A DNA stretch of 51,662 bases. Source: Massilia brevitalea (GTDB lineage Bacteria > Pseudomonadota > Gammaproteobacteria > Burkholderiales > Burkholderiaceae_D). Below the pieces are notes generated by a model, which searched no databases, was not told the origin of the DNA, and saw only the letters and a list, made by a program, of their open reading frames with translations. Below, piece after piece: positions 31,796 to 40,647 of the stretch. The number at the start of each line of letters is the position of its first letter. Within the stretch, counting starts at the first letter, position 1. The translations under genes were made by a program, and so were the position numbers. The stretch lies in contig NZ_JAULSI010000034.1 of assembly GCF_030711405.1 (NCBI RefSeq), forward strand, positions 1 to 51,662. Direction: 5' to 3'.

Positions 31796-32866
31796 ATGAC
31801 AATGGTGCGCAAGGGCCAGGCACCCGCAAGGCCGGAGCGGGACGAATTTCATCGCAAGTTCATCGGGCAGTTCTTCGACCCGGCATTCGAAGCGGTCGCA
31901 GGGGAATTGGCCAAGGTCGAGGAAATCGCCTGGCAGGCGTACCAGGACAAGCGCAAGGCGCCGCGCACGGTAAAGGCCGGCCCCGGCTTCACCGACCCGG
32001 ACTACGATTTGTCGATCGAGTGGAAACAAACGCGCGACCGCCTGCTGGCTGCCGAAGCGAAGCAGAAAGACCCGGCCACGCCCAGCCGCGTGCTGGTGAT
32101 CAACGCTTCGGCGCGCAACGACGGCACCTGCCCCAGCGAAATATCGAAGACCTGGCGCATGAGCAACATGGCCAAGGAAGTCCTGGCCGCCCAGGGCATC
32201 GAAGCAGACCTGCTCGACCTGAGCCGCCTGACCTCCGACTACGACCGCCACATCCATCCCTGCAAGGCCTGCGTCTCGACCGCGATGCCGCTCTGCCACT
32301 GGCCGTGCAGCTGCTACCCGAACCATTCCGAGCGCCAGACCGGCGACTGGATGAACGAGATCTACGAACGCTGGGTCGCCGCCCACGGGATCATCATCAT
32401 GACCCCGGTCTACTGGTACCAGACCCCATCCACCCTGAAGCTGATGATCGACCGCCTGGTCTGCGCCGACGGCGGCAACCCCGACCCGAGCTCGACCCAG
32501 GGCAAGGACCCTGAGATCGCCAAGCGCATCGAGCTCGATGGCTGGGATTATCCGAAGCACCTGGCCGGGCGCGCGTTCGGCCTGGTGGTGCACGGCGACG
32601 TGGCCGGCATCGAGGGTACGCGGCGCTCGCTGTCGGACTGGCTGAACTGGATGGGCCTGGTCGATTCGGGCAGCTTTGGCCAGCTCGACCGTTTTATCGG
32701 CTACTACGAATCGTACGCCGAGAGCCACGATGTGCTGGACCGCGACACCGTGTTCCAGGAAGAAGTGCGCAACGTCACGCGCGCGGTGGCGCTGGCGGTA
32801 CAGGACATCCGCTCCGGACGCGTGATCCCGCCGGATGCGCGCCTGAAGGATCCCCGTCCGAAGTGA
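31796..32866 (+). CDS. Flavodoxin-like NAD(P)H-dependent oxidoreductase
   Basis: This 356-residue soluble protein has a flavodoxin-like fold from about residue 99 to 285. The FMN phosphate loop is VLVINASARNDGTCPSE. The other flavin contacts are in IIIMTPVYWYQTPSTLKLMID, which matches the PxYWY motif of NADPH-dependent FMN reductases. A cysteine-rich stretch (HPCKACVSTAMPLCHWPCSC) is unusual and could bind metal or form disulfides. The first ~98 residues are an extra helical region without an identified domain. A GGAGG site precedes the ATG. The physiological electron acceptor is unknown. Confidence 0.85.
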   Translation: MTMVRKGQAPARPERDEFHRKFIGQFFDPAFEAVAGELAKVEEIAWQAYQDKRKAPRTVKAGPGFTDPDYDLSIEWKQTRDRLLAAEAKQKDPATPSRVLVINASARNDGTCPSEISKTWRMSNMAKEVLAAQGIEADLLDLSRLTSDYDRHIHPCKACVSTAMPLCHWPCSCYPNHSERQTGDWMNEIYERWVAAHGIIIMTPVYWYQTPSTLKLMIDRLVCADGGNPDPSSTQGKDPEIAKRIELDGWDYPKHLAGRAFGLVVHGDVAGIEGTRRSLSDWLNWMGLVDSGSFGQLDRFIGYYESYAESHDVLDRDTVFQEEVRNVTRAVALAVQDIRSGRVIPPDARLKDPRPK

Positions 32867-32984
32867 GCCGGCCCCACAGGCCAACCGACGAATCCGACGA
32901 TGCTTGCCGGATCGTTATCATATTGAACACGCATGCGCCGGACATGGTAGTATTGTTGCAAAACAAAAACTACTTTTTCCTGAC

Positions 32985-33515
32985 ATGAATACATCAAACC
33001 GCATGCCCATCATCCGTCCGCTGTATCCCGACGAATGGGCAATCTACCGCGAGCTGCGCCTGCGCTCGCTGGCCGATGCGCCGGATGCCTTCTACAGCAC
33101 GCTCGACACCGAAAGCGCCCGCAGCGCCGAGGACTGGGCGGCGCGGCTGGCGGCGGCGGCGGTGTCGGGCGCGGATTGCCCCCTGGTGGCCGAGCTGGAA
33201 GGCCAGCCTGCCGGCCTGGTCTGGGCGAAAATGGACAGTATCAATCCCCTCCTCGTGCACCTGTTCCAGATGTGGGTGGCGCCGGAATGCCGCGCCAGGG
33301 GCGTCGGCCGCGGCTTGCTCGATGCGGCGCTGGCATGGGCGCGCGAGCGCGAAGTGCGTTTTGCCGAGCTCGACGTCACGCTGGGGAACTCCTCGGCCCT
33401 GCGCCTGTACGAGCGCGCCGGGTTCAAGGCGGTGAATGCACCGGTGCCAATGCGCGCCGGGTCAGACCTGATGCTGCAGCAGATGCGGCTGATGCTGGAT
33501 GGGGTGGCGGAGTAA
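32985..33515 (+). CDS. GNAT family N-acetyltransferase
   Basis: This 176-residue protein has one GNAT domain. The acetyl-CoA loop is CRARGVGRGLLDAALAWA (motif A, around 105-122), followed by ELDVTLGNSSALRLYERAGF, the usual motif B. The start is unclear: the ATG at 32985 lacks a good ribosome site, and an ATG at 33003 (MPIIRPLYP) would remove six residues that do not look conserved. The acceptor substrate is unknown. Its stop meets the stop of the convergent SDR gene with no gap. Confidence 0.87.
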   Translation: MNTSNRMPIIRPLYPDEWAIYRELRLRSLADAPDAFYSTLDTESARSAEDWAARLAAAAVSGADCPLVAELEGQPAGLVWAKMDSINPLLVHLFQMWVAPECRARGVGRGLLDAALAWAREREVRFAELDVTLGNSSALRLYERAGFKAVNAPVPMRAGSDLMLQQMRLMLDGVAE

Positions 33516-34304
33516 TCAGATGGCGGTGAAGCCGCCGTCGGCGGTCAGCTGGTGGCCGGTGACGAACGAGGATTGCTCGGAGCACAGCCACAGGATGGCG
33601 TCGGCAATCTCGTGCGGCTCGGCGAAACGGTCCATCGGGTGCGCGGCGCGCAGTTTCTTTTCCAGCGCCGCTTCGCCGCCCAGTGCGCGCGCCAGCATCG
33701 GCGTGCGCACCGCGCCCGGGCACAGGGCGTTGACCCGGATGCCATCCTTGGCGTACTCGGCCGCGGCGGTGCGGGTCAGGCCGGCCACCGCGTGCTTGCT
33801 GGCCGCATACGCGCCTTGCGAAGGCGCGCCTACCAGGCCATAGCTCGACGACAAATTGACGATGGCGCCGCCGCCCTGCTCCTTCATGCGGCGCAGCTGA
33901 TATTTCATCGACAGCCAGACACCCTTGACGTTGACGTCCATCAGGCGATCGAAATCGTCTTCCTCGATCTCGTCCAGCAGCGCACCGGCGGCCTGCTGGC
34001 CGGCGCAATTGACTGCGCAATCCAACCGGCCGTAGTGATACTCGGTCTTGTCGAGCAGGATCTCGACGTCCTGCGCGCGGGTCACGTTCGCCTGCACGAA
34101 CAGCGCCTTGCCGCCGTTTTCCACGATCATGGCCGCGGTTGCGTGGCCGCCGTCGACCGACACGTCGGCAATCACCACCGAGGCGCCGGCGCGGCCAAAG
34201 GCGAGCGCCGTCGCACGCCCGATGCCGCTCGCGCCGCCCGTTACCAGCGCAACCTTGCCGGCAAACGTGGCCGGAGGCGGTTCCGCTTTATTCTTGTTCT
34301 TCAT
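33516..34304 (-). CDS. Short-chain dehydrogenase/reductase (SDR)
   Basis: This 262-residue classical SDR has the cofactor motif TGGASGIGRA near the N terminus and NCAGQQ as the NAG-type motif. The catalytic tetrad serine is in NLSSSYG, and YAASK supplies the Tyr and Lys. Asp in VVIADVS after strand 2 points to NAD(H) rather than NADP(H). The substrate is unknown. The ATG at 34304 has AGGAG nine bases upstream; another ATG at 34310 is only three bases from it and less likely. Upstream in-frame sequence overlaps the M16 protease gene. Confidence 0.9.
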   Translation of the reverse strand: MKNKNKAEPPPATFAGKVALVTGGASGIGRATALAFGRAGASVVIADVSVDGGHATAAMIVENGGKALFVQANVTRAQDVEILLDKTEYHYGRLDCAVNCAGQQAAGALLDEIEEDDFDRLMDVNVKGVWLSMKYQLRRMKEQGGGAIVNLSSSYGLVGAPSQGAYAASKHAVAGLTRTAAAEYAKDGIRVNALCPGAVRTPMLARALGGEAALEKKLRAAHPMDRFAEPHEIADAILWLCSEQSSFVTGHQLTADGGFTAI

Positions 34305-34401
34305 GTACATCGACTCCTGGTCACCCAAATGATGCCTGCGGGCAACATCATAACCGGAAGCTGTCCTTTGTTCAATCGTGCGTCGGTGCGGCGCAACAGG
34401 C

Positions 34402-37149
34402 TCAGGGCGCCGGTTTCGCCTTTTGCTGGTCGCCGGCCACCACAACCGACAATTTCGCCGGGTCGATCGCCTTGCGGAAAGCAGCGTTCAGCTGCACCAG
34501 CGTAACTGCCATCAGCTTGTCCTCGAACTGGCGCGACCATTCGTAGGTGCGGTCGCGGAACAGGTAGGCGGTCCAGCCGGTGGCCAGGGCGCCGTCGTCG
34601 GCGCGGGTCTGGATACGCTGCTGCATCAGGCCCGATTTCGCGCCAGTCAGCTCGGCGGCCGTGAAGCCGTCCTTCAGCACCCGCGCCAGTTCCTCGCGCA
34701 CGGCGGCGTCGAGCTTCACCAGGTTCTGCGGGGCGGCGATGGCGCTGATGGCGAAGCTGCCGGCGCGGTCGAGGTCACCGGCGTCGAGCTGGGAACCGCC
34801 GCCGTAGGACAGGCCATCCTTCTGGCGGATACGGTCCATCAGGCGCGAGCGCAAACCGCCCTCGCCGAAGACGTAGTTGGCCAGCATCAGGGCCGGGTAG
34901 TCCGGGTCGTCGATGTTCAGGTCCAGGTTCAGGCGCGCGATGTAGACGCCGTTCTCCTTGTCCGGCGTGTCAAGGGTCTTCTTCAGGGGGCTGATCGTTT
35001 CGAAGCGGCGCAGCACCGGGGCCACGTTTTCCTGCGCCTTCCATTTGCCGAAGAGTTCGTCGACCAGCGGCACTACGGCGGCGGCATCGAAATCGCCGAC
35101 GATGGCCAGCTCGGCCGGCACGCTGCCGTAGTAGCGGCGGTGGAAGTCGGCCAGGTCTTCGACCTTCGCCGCCTTCAGCTCGGCCATGTCTTCGTCAAAC
35201 GTGTTGGCATGGCGCACGTCGCCCTTCGGGTAGGTGTCGAAGTGCTCGGCCAGGGCGCGCGCCGCCACGGCCTGCGGCTCGCCGCGGCTCGCTTCCAGCC
35301 CGACCAGGGCCTGGTTCTGCAGCTGCTCGAATTCGGCCTTCGGGAAAGCCGGCTCCTTCAAGACATGGGCCACCAGGCGCAGGGCGTCGTGCAGGTGCTC
35401 GCGGGTGGTCTGGAAATGGCTCAGGCTGCCGACGATCTTCAGGCGGTCGAATTCGTCGGACAACTGTTCGCGCGTGAAGCGGCCGGTGCCGCGCGTCAGC
35501 ATGGCGCCGGTCAGTTGGGGAATCGCGCCGGTGCCGAACAAATTCTTTTCGTCGCCGATGTGCTGGCGCAAGTCGACGGTGACGGTTTCGCCGCGGTTCT
35601 TTTTCGGCAGCAGGGCCAGCTTGACGCCGCCGGCGCGCGTCAATTGCGTGCGCTTCATGATGTTGGCCTGGGTCGGATCGAAGTCTTCCGACACCAGGGT
35701 CGCCGCGCGCGGCTTGAATTGTTCCAGGATGCTGGCCACGCTCGGCGCCGCCGGAATGGTGGCGCGCTGCGGCGCATCCTCGGGAACGAAGGTGCCGGTC
35801 ACGCGGTTGTCGCGCCGGAAGTAGCGCTGCGCCACATCCGCCACCTCGCGCGCGTTGATGGTCTTGATGCGTTCGCGCCCGGTGAAGAACAGGCGCCAGT
35901 CGCCCAGCGCGATGGTTTCCGACAGCGCCACGCCCACCTGCTGCGGGTCGTTCAGGCTGCGCTCCATCTGGTTCTCGTAGAGGCGGCGCACGCGCGCCAT
36001 TTCCTCCTCGGTGGGCGGCGTGGCGGCAAAGCTTTCCACCGCCTCGGTCAGGGCGGCGCGCACCGGCTCGATCGGCTCGCCCTTCTTGACCACGGCGCCG
36101 ATCATTTGCAGCCCCGGCGCATAGCCGGTCTGGCCATAGCTGAACACCTGGCTGGCCTTGCCGGTCTCGACCAGCTGCTTGTGCAGGCGGCCGGTCGGCA
36201 CGTCGCCCAGGATGGACGAGGCAAAGGCCATCACGTCGCTGTCGTCGTGGATAGCGGACGGCACCTTGTAGCCCAGCATCACGAGCTGGACGTCGCCCTG
36301 GCGCCGCACTGCAAAGCTGCGCTCGCCATCCTGCTGGGGCTCGACGGTCCAGAAAGCCGGCAAGCTGCGCTTCGGTTTCGGAATCACGCCGAACAGGCGG
36401 CTGATCCTGGCCAGGGTGGCGTCCGGGTCGAACTTGCCGGCCACCAGCAGCACCGCATTATCCGGCTGGTAATAGGTACGGTAAAAGGCTTGCAGGTTGG
36501 CGATGCGCACGTTCTCGATGTCGCTGCGGTTGCCGATGGTCGAGCGGCCATAGCTGTGCCAGTCGTAGGCCACGCTTTCCATGCGCTTGACCAGCACGCT
36601 CGATGGCGAATTCTCGCCGCTCTCGTACTCGTTGCGCACCACCGTCATTTCCGAATCCAGGTCCTTTTGCGCAATGAAGGAGCCGGTCATGCGGTCGGCT
36701 TCCATCTGCAGCGCCCAGTCGAGGTTGTCGTTGGCGGCCTGGAAGACTTCGTAGTAGTTGGTGCGGTCGAGCGAGGTGGTGCCGTTGAAGTCCATGCCGC
36801 GGTCGGCGAACTGGCGCGTGATGTCGCGGTTCTTGCGCGCGCCCTTGAACATCAGGTGTTCGAGCAGGTGGGCCATGCCGGTTTCGCCATAGTTCTCGTG
36901 GCGCGAGCCAACCAGGTAAGTGACGTTGACGGTGACGGTGGGACGCGAGCTGTCGGGGAACAGCAGGACCTTCAGGCCGTTGGCGAGGCGGTACTCGGTG
37001 ATGCCTTCGACCGAGGGGCCGAGCGTGACGCCCTTCGGCAGGGGCTTGGCGGGAGCGGTAGCAGCGGTGACGCTGGCGGCGGCGAGGAAGGCAAAGGCGC
37101 CTGCGATCAGGTGCGCGGGCAAGCGGCGCTGGTAACTCGTCGAAATCAT
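34402..37149 (-). CDS. M16 family zinc metallopeptidase (pitrilysin/insulinase type)
   Basis: This 915-residue exported peptidase has a signal peptide at about 1-30. The active N-terminal M16 domain holds the inverted zinc motif His94-x-x-Glu97-His98 (GMAHLLEHLM), with the third ligand Glu174 exactly 76 residues later in VVRNEYESG. A second, inactive M16 repeat follows from about 480, as is usual for the paired-domain architecture. Such enzymes degrade peptides in a closed chamber in the periplasm. It is followed by the SDR gene on the same strand after 97 bases and may or may not be cotranscribed. Confidence 0.94.
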   Translation of the reverse strand: MISTSYQRRLPAHLIAGAFAFLAAASVTAATAPAKPLPKGVTLGPSVEGITEYRLANGLKVLLFPDSSRPTVTVNVTYLVGSRHENYGETGMAHLLEHLMFKGARKNRDITRQFADRGMDFNGTTSLDRTNYYEVFQAANDNLDWALQMEADRMTGSFIAQKDLDSEMTVVRNEYESGENSPSSVLVKRMESVAYDWHSYGRSTIGNRSDIENVRIANLQAFYRTYYQPDNAVLLVAGKFDPDATLARISRLFGVIPKPKRSLPAFWTVEPQQDGERSFAVRRQGDVQLVMLGYKVPSAIHDDSDVMAFASSILGDVPTGRLHKQLVETGKASQVFSYGQTGYAPGLQMIGAVVKKGEPIEPVRAALTEAVESFAATPPTEEEMARVRRLYENQMERSLNDPQQVGVALSETIALGDWRLFFTGRERIKTINAREVADVAQRYFRRDNRVTGTFVPEDAPQRATIPAAPSVASILEQFKPRAATLVSEDFDPTQANIMKRTQLTRAGGVKLALLPKKNRGETVTVDLRQHIGDEKNLFGTGAIPQLTGAMLTRGTGRFTREQLSDEFDRLKIVGSLSHFQTTREHLHDALRLVAHVLKEPAFPKAEFEQLQNQALVGLEASRGEPQAVAARALAEHFDTYPKGDVRHANTFDEDMAELKAAKVEDLADFHRRYYGSVPAELAIVGDFDAAAVVPLVDELFGKWKAQENVAPVLRRFETISPLKKTLDTPDKENGVYIARLNLDLNIDDPDYPALMLANYVFGEGGLRSRLMDRIRQKDGLSYGGGSQLDAGDLDRAGSFAISAIAAPQNLVKLDAAVREELARVLKDGFTAAELTGAKSGLMQQRIQTRADDGALATGWTAYLFRDRTYEWSRQFEDKLMAVTLVQLNAAFRKAIDPAKLSVVVAGDQQKAKPAP

Positions 37150-37341
37150 GTGTTCCCGTCAAATGGTGCGTCCGTGCGAACGCGCATGCGCCGCCAACGC
37201 GGCGCGCCAGCGGCGATGGTAACAGATGGCCGGATGAATAGATGCTTGCACGCACTATTGCGGTGCGCGCAAGCAGACACGGGTGAGCAGCTGCGGGTCA
37301 ATCGGTGCCGGGGCCGCCAACGCCGCGCGCCGCCGTATGGC

Positions 37342-37791
37342 TCAATGCCGCGCGCGTTTTTCGTGGGCCTGGCCACTGGCGCTGATGCGCGACAGATCGC
37401 CCATTTCCTCGGCCAGGAATTCGAGCAGGTCGTCGGCGCTGACGATGCCGCTCAAGCCGCCGGCGCTGTTGACGACAGGCACGCGGCGGATGCCGCGCAG
37501 GCGCATGTGCTCGATGGTTTCGTAGACGTCGTCGGCCTCGCGGCAGCTGAGCAGGTCGTCGCTCATGATGTCGTCGACCTGCAAACCGGCCGGATCGAGG
37601 CCAAGGGCAATAACGGAAACAACGATGTCGCGGTCGGTGACGATGCCTACCGGCACCGGCTGGCCGTCGGCCTGGTCGATGACGATCAGGTCGCCGACGT
37701 GGTGCTTGCGCATCAGGAGCGCCGCGCCCTGCACGGTTTCGTCGCGCGTGCAGGTGACGGTCTGGGTGGTGCAGATTTCGCCGATGTTCAT
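37342..37791 (-). CDS. Tandem CBS-domain protein
   Basis: This 149-residue protein consists of two CBS domains (about 3-62 and 72-130). Each ends in the typical G-I-V-T/S-x-x-D motif: VGIVTDRDIV and LSGIVSADDL. CBS pairs bind adenine nucleotides and act as energy sensors. The short basic tail (GQAHEKRARH) follows. GGAGGG is eight bases before the ATG. A palindrome of FNR/Anr type lies 50 bases upstream at a class II distance from a plausible start, suggesting induction at low oxygen. No partner gene is obvious. Confidence 0.9.
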   Translation of the reverse strand: MNIGEICTTQTVTCTRDETVQGAALLMRKHHVGDLIVIDQADGQPVPVGIVTDRDIVVSVIALGLDPAGLQVDDIMSDDLLSCREADDVYETIEHMRLRGIRRVPVVNSAGGLSGIVSADDLLEFLAEEMGDLSRISASGQAHEKRARH

Positions 37792-37840
37792 GATGACGCC
37801 CTCCCTCTGCGGTCCACGCTAATGCAGGAGAGTGGGCGCA

Positions 37841-37862
37841 GTTTGACCTTGGTCAAACTGCT
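37841..37862 (-). promoter_or_regulatory. FNR/Anr-type box upstream of the CBS gene
   Basis: CAGTTTGACC (37841-37850) and GGTCAAACTG (37853-37862) form a perfect inverted repeat with a 2-base centre. The core TTGAC-N4-GTCAA fits the FNR/CRP family pattern TTGAY-N4-RTCAA. If it is centred at -41.5, the start falls near 37810, leaving a short leader that holds the ribosome site. Confidence 0.6.
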
Positions 37863-37870
37863 GGCGGAAC

Positions 37871-38221
37871 TTATTTGGCTTTTGAATCGCCCGGCAGTTC
37901 GACGAAGCAGGCGTCGACGACTTGCAAGTCGTTGTCCTTGGCGAAATTCACGACGAAGTGGTACGCCAGCGGTTCGGCCTTCTGCAGCTTGTTGTCGACG
38001 ACGACAGCCTTGACGCCGTTCACCACGGTCGGGTGTACATAGGGGGAAAACTGCAGGTGGGCATGGCGGCCGCCGCTGCCTTCGGGACGGAAACAGGACA
38101 TGACGCCGCACAGGCGCTCCGCCCAGTCGCTGGGGCGGAACTGCTTGCCTTTGTTCGTCAGTCCCAGGATGAAGAATTCGCCATTGGCGCTTTCACTCCC
38201 GGTGTGCGGTAAGTCTGCCAT
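37871..38221 (-). CDS. DUF3579 family protein
   Basis: This 116-residue protein matches DUF3579 (PF12112), a betaproteobacterial family. The recognisable core is EFFILGLTNKGKQFRPSDWAE followed by RLCGVMSCFRPEG, and later SPYVHPTVVNGVKAVVVD and AYHFVVNFAKDNDLQVVD. The function is unknown. The ATG at 38221 is preferred over an upstream in-frame ATG at 38263 because the conserved part starts soon after it; its ribosome site is weak. It lies upstream of the CBS gene on the same strand, with the FNR-type box between them. Confidence 0.87.
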   Translation of the reverse strand: MADLPHTGSESANGEFFILGLTNKGKQFRPSDWAERLCGVMSCFRPEGSGGRHAHLQFSPYVHPTVVNGVKAVVVDNKLQKAEPLAYHFVVNFAKDNDLQVVDACFVELPGDSKAK

Positions 38222-38398
38222 AGTGCTGCTTGCTGATACAAGAATACTGCGTGGAGGAGACAACGGCAGTATTATATCTTATAGAAGACCTGCGGACGAG
38301 TCCTGTCTCCGGAACTTTAGCCCGGCCGCCGGTAAAGCGCGCCAACTTCAGGCTATCGGAGAATATCTGCGCGCAAGTCGCGTTATCTGCCAGAACGC

Positions 38399-39358
38399 CT
38401 ACCCCAGCCAGACCACGCTCGAAAGCAGGAGCAACAGGATCATCCATAGTATCAGAGCGCGCCACACCAGGCCCACGGTGCTTTGCAGTGCGCGCAGGTT
38501 CGGCTCTTCGCCGGGCAGGACGTCGGTCTCGGCGTCGCCCAGGTCGACCAGGGCGGCGTCCGCCGGCAACAGTTGCGGCGCGTTCTCGAACGGGGAGCCG
38601 AGGCGCACGCCCATGGCGCCGCCGCCGGCCGCCAGGATGATGCCGCGCGATTCGTCGGCCCAGCGGCTGGCAAAATTGCGCCAGGCATAAATGGCATCCT
38701 CGAAGTTGCCGACCACGGCAAAGGCGATCGCCGTCAGGCGCACCGGAATCCAGTCGATCCAATAAAATGCCTTGGCGGCGAACTGGCCGAAGGCTTCGTT
38801 GCGCATATGCTCGGGCTCGTTCCAGGCGCGCGCCAGGTATTCCGACACGCGGTACAGCACGGCGCAGGCCGGGCCGGCCGGCATCAGGAACCAGAAAAAC
38901 ACGCCGAACACGCTGCGGTGGGTGGTGATCAGGGATTTTTCAACGGCGATGCGCGCGATTTCCTGGGCATCCATGCCTACCGTGTCGATGCGCGCCCATT
39001 CGGCCAGCAAGGTGCGGGCGGTGGCTTCGTCGCCCTGGTTCAGGGCCAGCTGGATCGACGTGAAGTAATGGCTGTAGTGGCGGAAACCCAGGGTCAGGTA
39101 GACCACCGCCACGTTCCAGGCAAAGGCGAGGAACACGAAACCGTAGTAGACGAGTACCCAGTAGACGATGGCGACCGGCACCACCAGCACCAGCATCATC
39201 AACATCCATCCCAGGCGGCCGTTCTTTGGCTCGCCGGCGTTGAACCAGCCTTCGATGCGCATTGCAAGCGTCTTGATGCCGCCGTAGACCTGGTTATCCG
39301 CGCGCAGGGGCTTCAATTGCTCGATCAGCAAGGCGCACAGGATGGAAAAAAATGTCAT
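38399..39358 (-). CDS. CobD/CbiB-family membrane protein
   Basis: This 319-residue membrane protein has hydrophobic segments at about 50-68, 72-92, 150-175, 205-225 and 295-318. It resembles the CobD/CbiB family, whose true members make adenosylcobinamide, but no cobalamin gene is nearby. In betaproteobacteria such genes sit beside the NUDIX gene downstream of rplS, as here, so a role in cobalamin synthesis is doubtful. AmpE-like proteins share the fold. AAGGAT lies six bases before the ATG. The function is best left open. Confidence 0.8.
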   Translation of the reverse strand: MTFFSILCALLIEQLKPLRADNQVYGGIKTLAMRIEGWFNAGEPKNGRLGWMLMMLVLVVPVAIVYWVLVYYGFVFLAFAWNVAVVYLTLGFRHYSHYFTSIQLALNQGDEATARTLLAEWARIDTVGMDAQEIARIAVEKSLITTHRSVFGVFFWFLMPAGPACAVLYRVSEYLARAWNEPEHMRNEAFGQFAAKAFYWIDWIPVRLTAIAFAVVGNFEDAIYAWRNFASRWADESRGIILAAGGGAMGVRLGSPFENAPQLLPADAALVDLGDAETDVLPGEEPNLRALQSTVGLVWRALILWMILLLLLSSVVWLG

Positions 39359-39505
39359 GCAAATCCTTCTTTTGTTATGGCAATACCACGCTGCCCGCTA
39401 CGATAGCGCAGTCGCCCGCCATAATCAAATCCTGGGCGCCTGTGTTAATGACGACTTAAGCCGGATGCCCGCCCCATCCTCCTGCCTGATGGTCGCCGCG
39501 CCCCC

Positions 39506-40177
39506 TCAGGCGCGCAGGAAATGAAAGAGATTGCGCAGCATGCCGGCCGTGGCGCCCCAGATGAAGAAGCGCTCGTAGGGCATGGCGTAGAAGCTGCGCC
39601 GCCCTGCCCCTTCCGGCAGCTCGAAGGACATGCGCTGGTGGTGGGCGCCGTTCATCAGGAAGGCGAGCGGCACCTCGAAGATCTCGGCCACTTCGCCGGG
39701 GTCGGCAACCAGCTCGAACGGCGGCGTCACCAGCGCCACCACCGGACGCACGCGGTAGGCGCTGGCGGTGATGTACTCGGGCAGCACGCCGACGATCTGC
39801 ACGTGGCGCCGGTGCAGGCCGATTTCTTCTTCGGATTCGCGCAGCGCCGTCTCGATCGGCGAGGAATCGTATTCCTCGGCGCGGCCGCCCGGGAAGCTGA
39901 TCTGGCCGGCGTGGCTGCTCAGGTGGTCGGTGCGCTGGGTCAGCAGCACCGTCAAGCCTTCGGGGCGGTCGACCAGCGGCACCAGCACCGAGGCGCGGCG
40001 CAGCTTGTAACCGGGCTGGAACGGCAACTCTTCGGCGGCCTCGGGATCCCAGGCGCGCAGGGTCTCGGCGAAGCGTGCACGCAGGCGGGCGGCGGTCAGC
40101 AGCGCCGGATCGACGGGCGGTTCGCCGGCGATGGCGTCCACCGGCAGGCGGGTGGGATCGAGATGCAGCTTTACCAA
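39506..40177 (-). CDS. NUDIX hydrolase, CoA pyrophosphatase-like
   Basis: The NUDIX box is complete: GGRAEEYDSSPIETALRESEE followed by EIGL, with the REx2EE glutamates that bind metal. The preceding UPF0035-type motif in QRTDHLSSHAGQISFPGG points to the CoA pyrophosphatase (NudL) branch, which cleaves CoA to phosphopantetheine and 3',5'-ADP. The start is TTG at 40177 because GGAGGA lies six bases upstream; an earlier TTG at 40195 would place that site inside the gene. The protein is then 223 residues. It follows the rplS terminator. Confidence 0.88.
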   Translation of the reverse strand: MVKLHLDPTRLPVDAIAGEPPVDPALLTAARLRARFAETLRAWDPEAAEELPFQPGYKLRRASVLVPLVDRPEGLTVLLTQRTDHLSSHAGQISFPGGRAEEYDSSPIETALRESEEEIGLHRRHVQIVGVLPEYITASAYRVRPVVALVTPPFELVADPGEVAEIFEVPLAFLMNGAHHQRMSFELPEGAGRRSFYAMPYERFFIWGATAGMLRNLFHFLRA

Positions 40178-40213
40178 AAGATTTCCTCCAGCCAAAACGA
40201 GGGACAGATAAAG

Positions 40214-40241
40214 AAAAAGGCATCCCGAAGGATGCCTTTTT
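40214..40241. terminator. Bidirectional terminator after rplS
   Basis: AAAAAGGCATCC (40214-40225) and GGATGCCTTTTT (40230-40241) form a perfect 12-bp stem with a CGAA loop (TTCG on the minus strand). The T-run on the minus strand ends the rpsP-rimM-trmD-rplS operon 17 bases after the rplS stop. Confidence 0.9.
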
Positions 40242-40257
40242 CATTCCACAGATGCTA

Positions 40258-40647
40258 TTACTCAGCAGCAGCTGGGGTAGCGGCGACGCGGCGCTGCGGC
40301 AGTTTCTCTTTGATACGTGCCGATTTGCCCGAACGCTCACGCAGGTAGTACAGCTTCGCACGACGAACGTCGCCGCGGCGCTTGACTTCGATCGACGCGA
40401 TCAGTGGGGAGTACAGCTGGAACGTACGTTCCACGCCTTCGCCCGACGAGATCTTGCGAACGATGAAGTTCGAGTTCAGGCCACGGTTACGGCGCGAGAT
40501 GACGACGCCTTCGTATGCCTGGGCGCGCTTGCGGGTGCCTTCGACGACGTTGACGTTGACGATCACGGTGTCGCCAGGTGCGAAATCAGGAATGGCACGG
40601 CCGAGGCGCGCGATTTCTTCCTGTTCGAGTTGCTGAATCAGATTCAT
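40258..40647 (-). CDS. rplS: 50S ribosomal protein L19
   Basis: This 129-residue protein begins MNLIQQLEQEEIARLGR and contains FAPGDTVIVNVNVVEGTRKR, GVVISRRNRGLNSNFIVRK and the SPLIASIEVKRRGDVRRAKL block, all diagnostic of L19. It sits at the 30S-50S interface. The last 15 residues (after the LRERSGKSARIKEKL core) are an Ala-rich extension common in betaproteobacteria. It is the last gene of the rpsP operon, 110 bases after trmD, and ends in a strong terminator. The ATG at 40647 is the family start. Confidence 0.98.
   Translation of the reverse strand: MNLIQQLEQEEIARLGRAIPDFAPGDTVIVNVNVVEGTRKRAQAYEGVVISRRNRGLNSNFIVRKISSGEGVERTFQLYSPLIASIEVKRRGDVRRAKLYYLRERSGKSARIKEKLPQRRVAATPAAAE

Noticed and set aside
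34378..38013. Open frame of 1211 codons on the plus strand
   Set aside because: It runs antisense through the M16 protease and CBS genes, which have full motifs and normal lengths. High GC content leaves the antisense frame open; its residues (rich in Gly, Ala, Val, Gln, His, Arg) match no fold.
38305..38335. Third possible sigma-28 -35 box (TAAAGTTC on the minus strand near 38312)
   Set aside because: No GCCG-type -10 box lies at the required 11-base spacing, and the next gene on that strand, the DUF3579 gene, has no motility link.
38399..39358. True cobalamin enzyme CobD
   Set aside because: No other cobalamin gene is in the window, and the family is often found after rplS in betaproteobacteria without such genes, so only family membership is stated.
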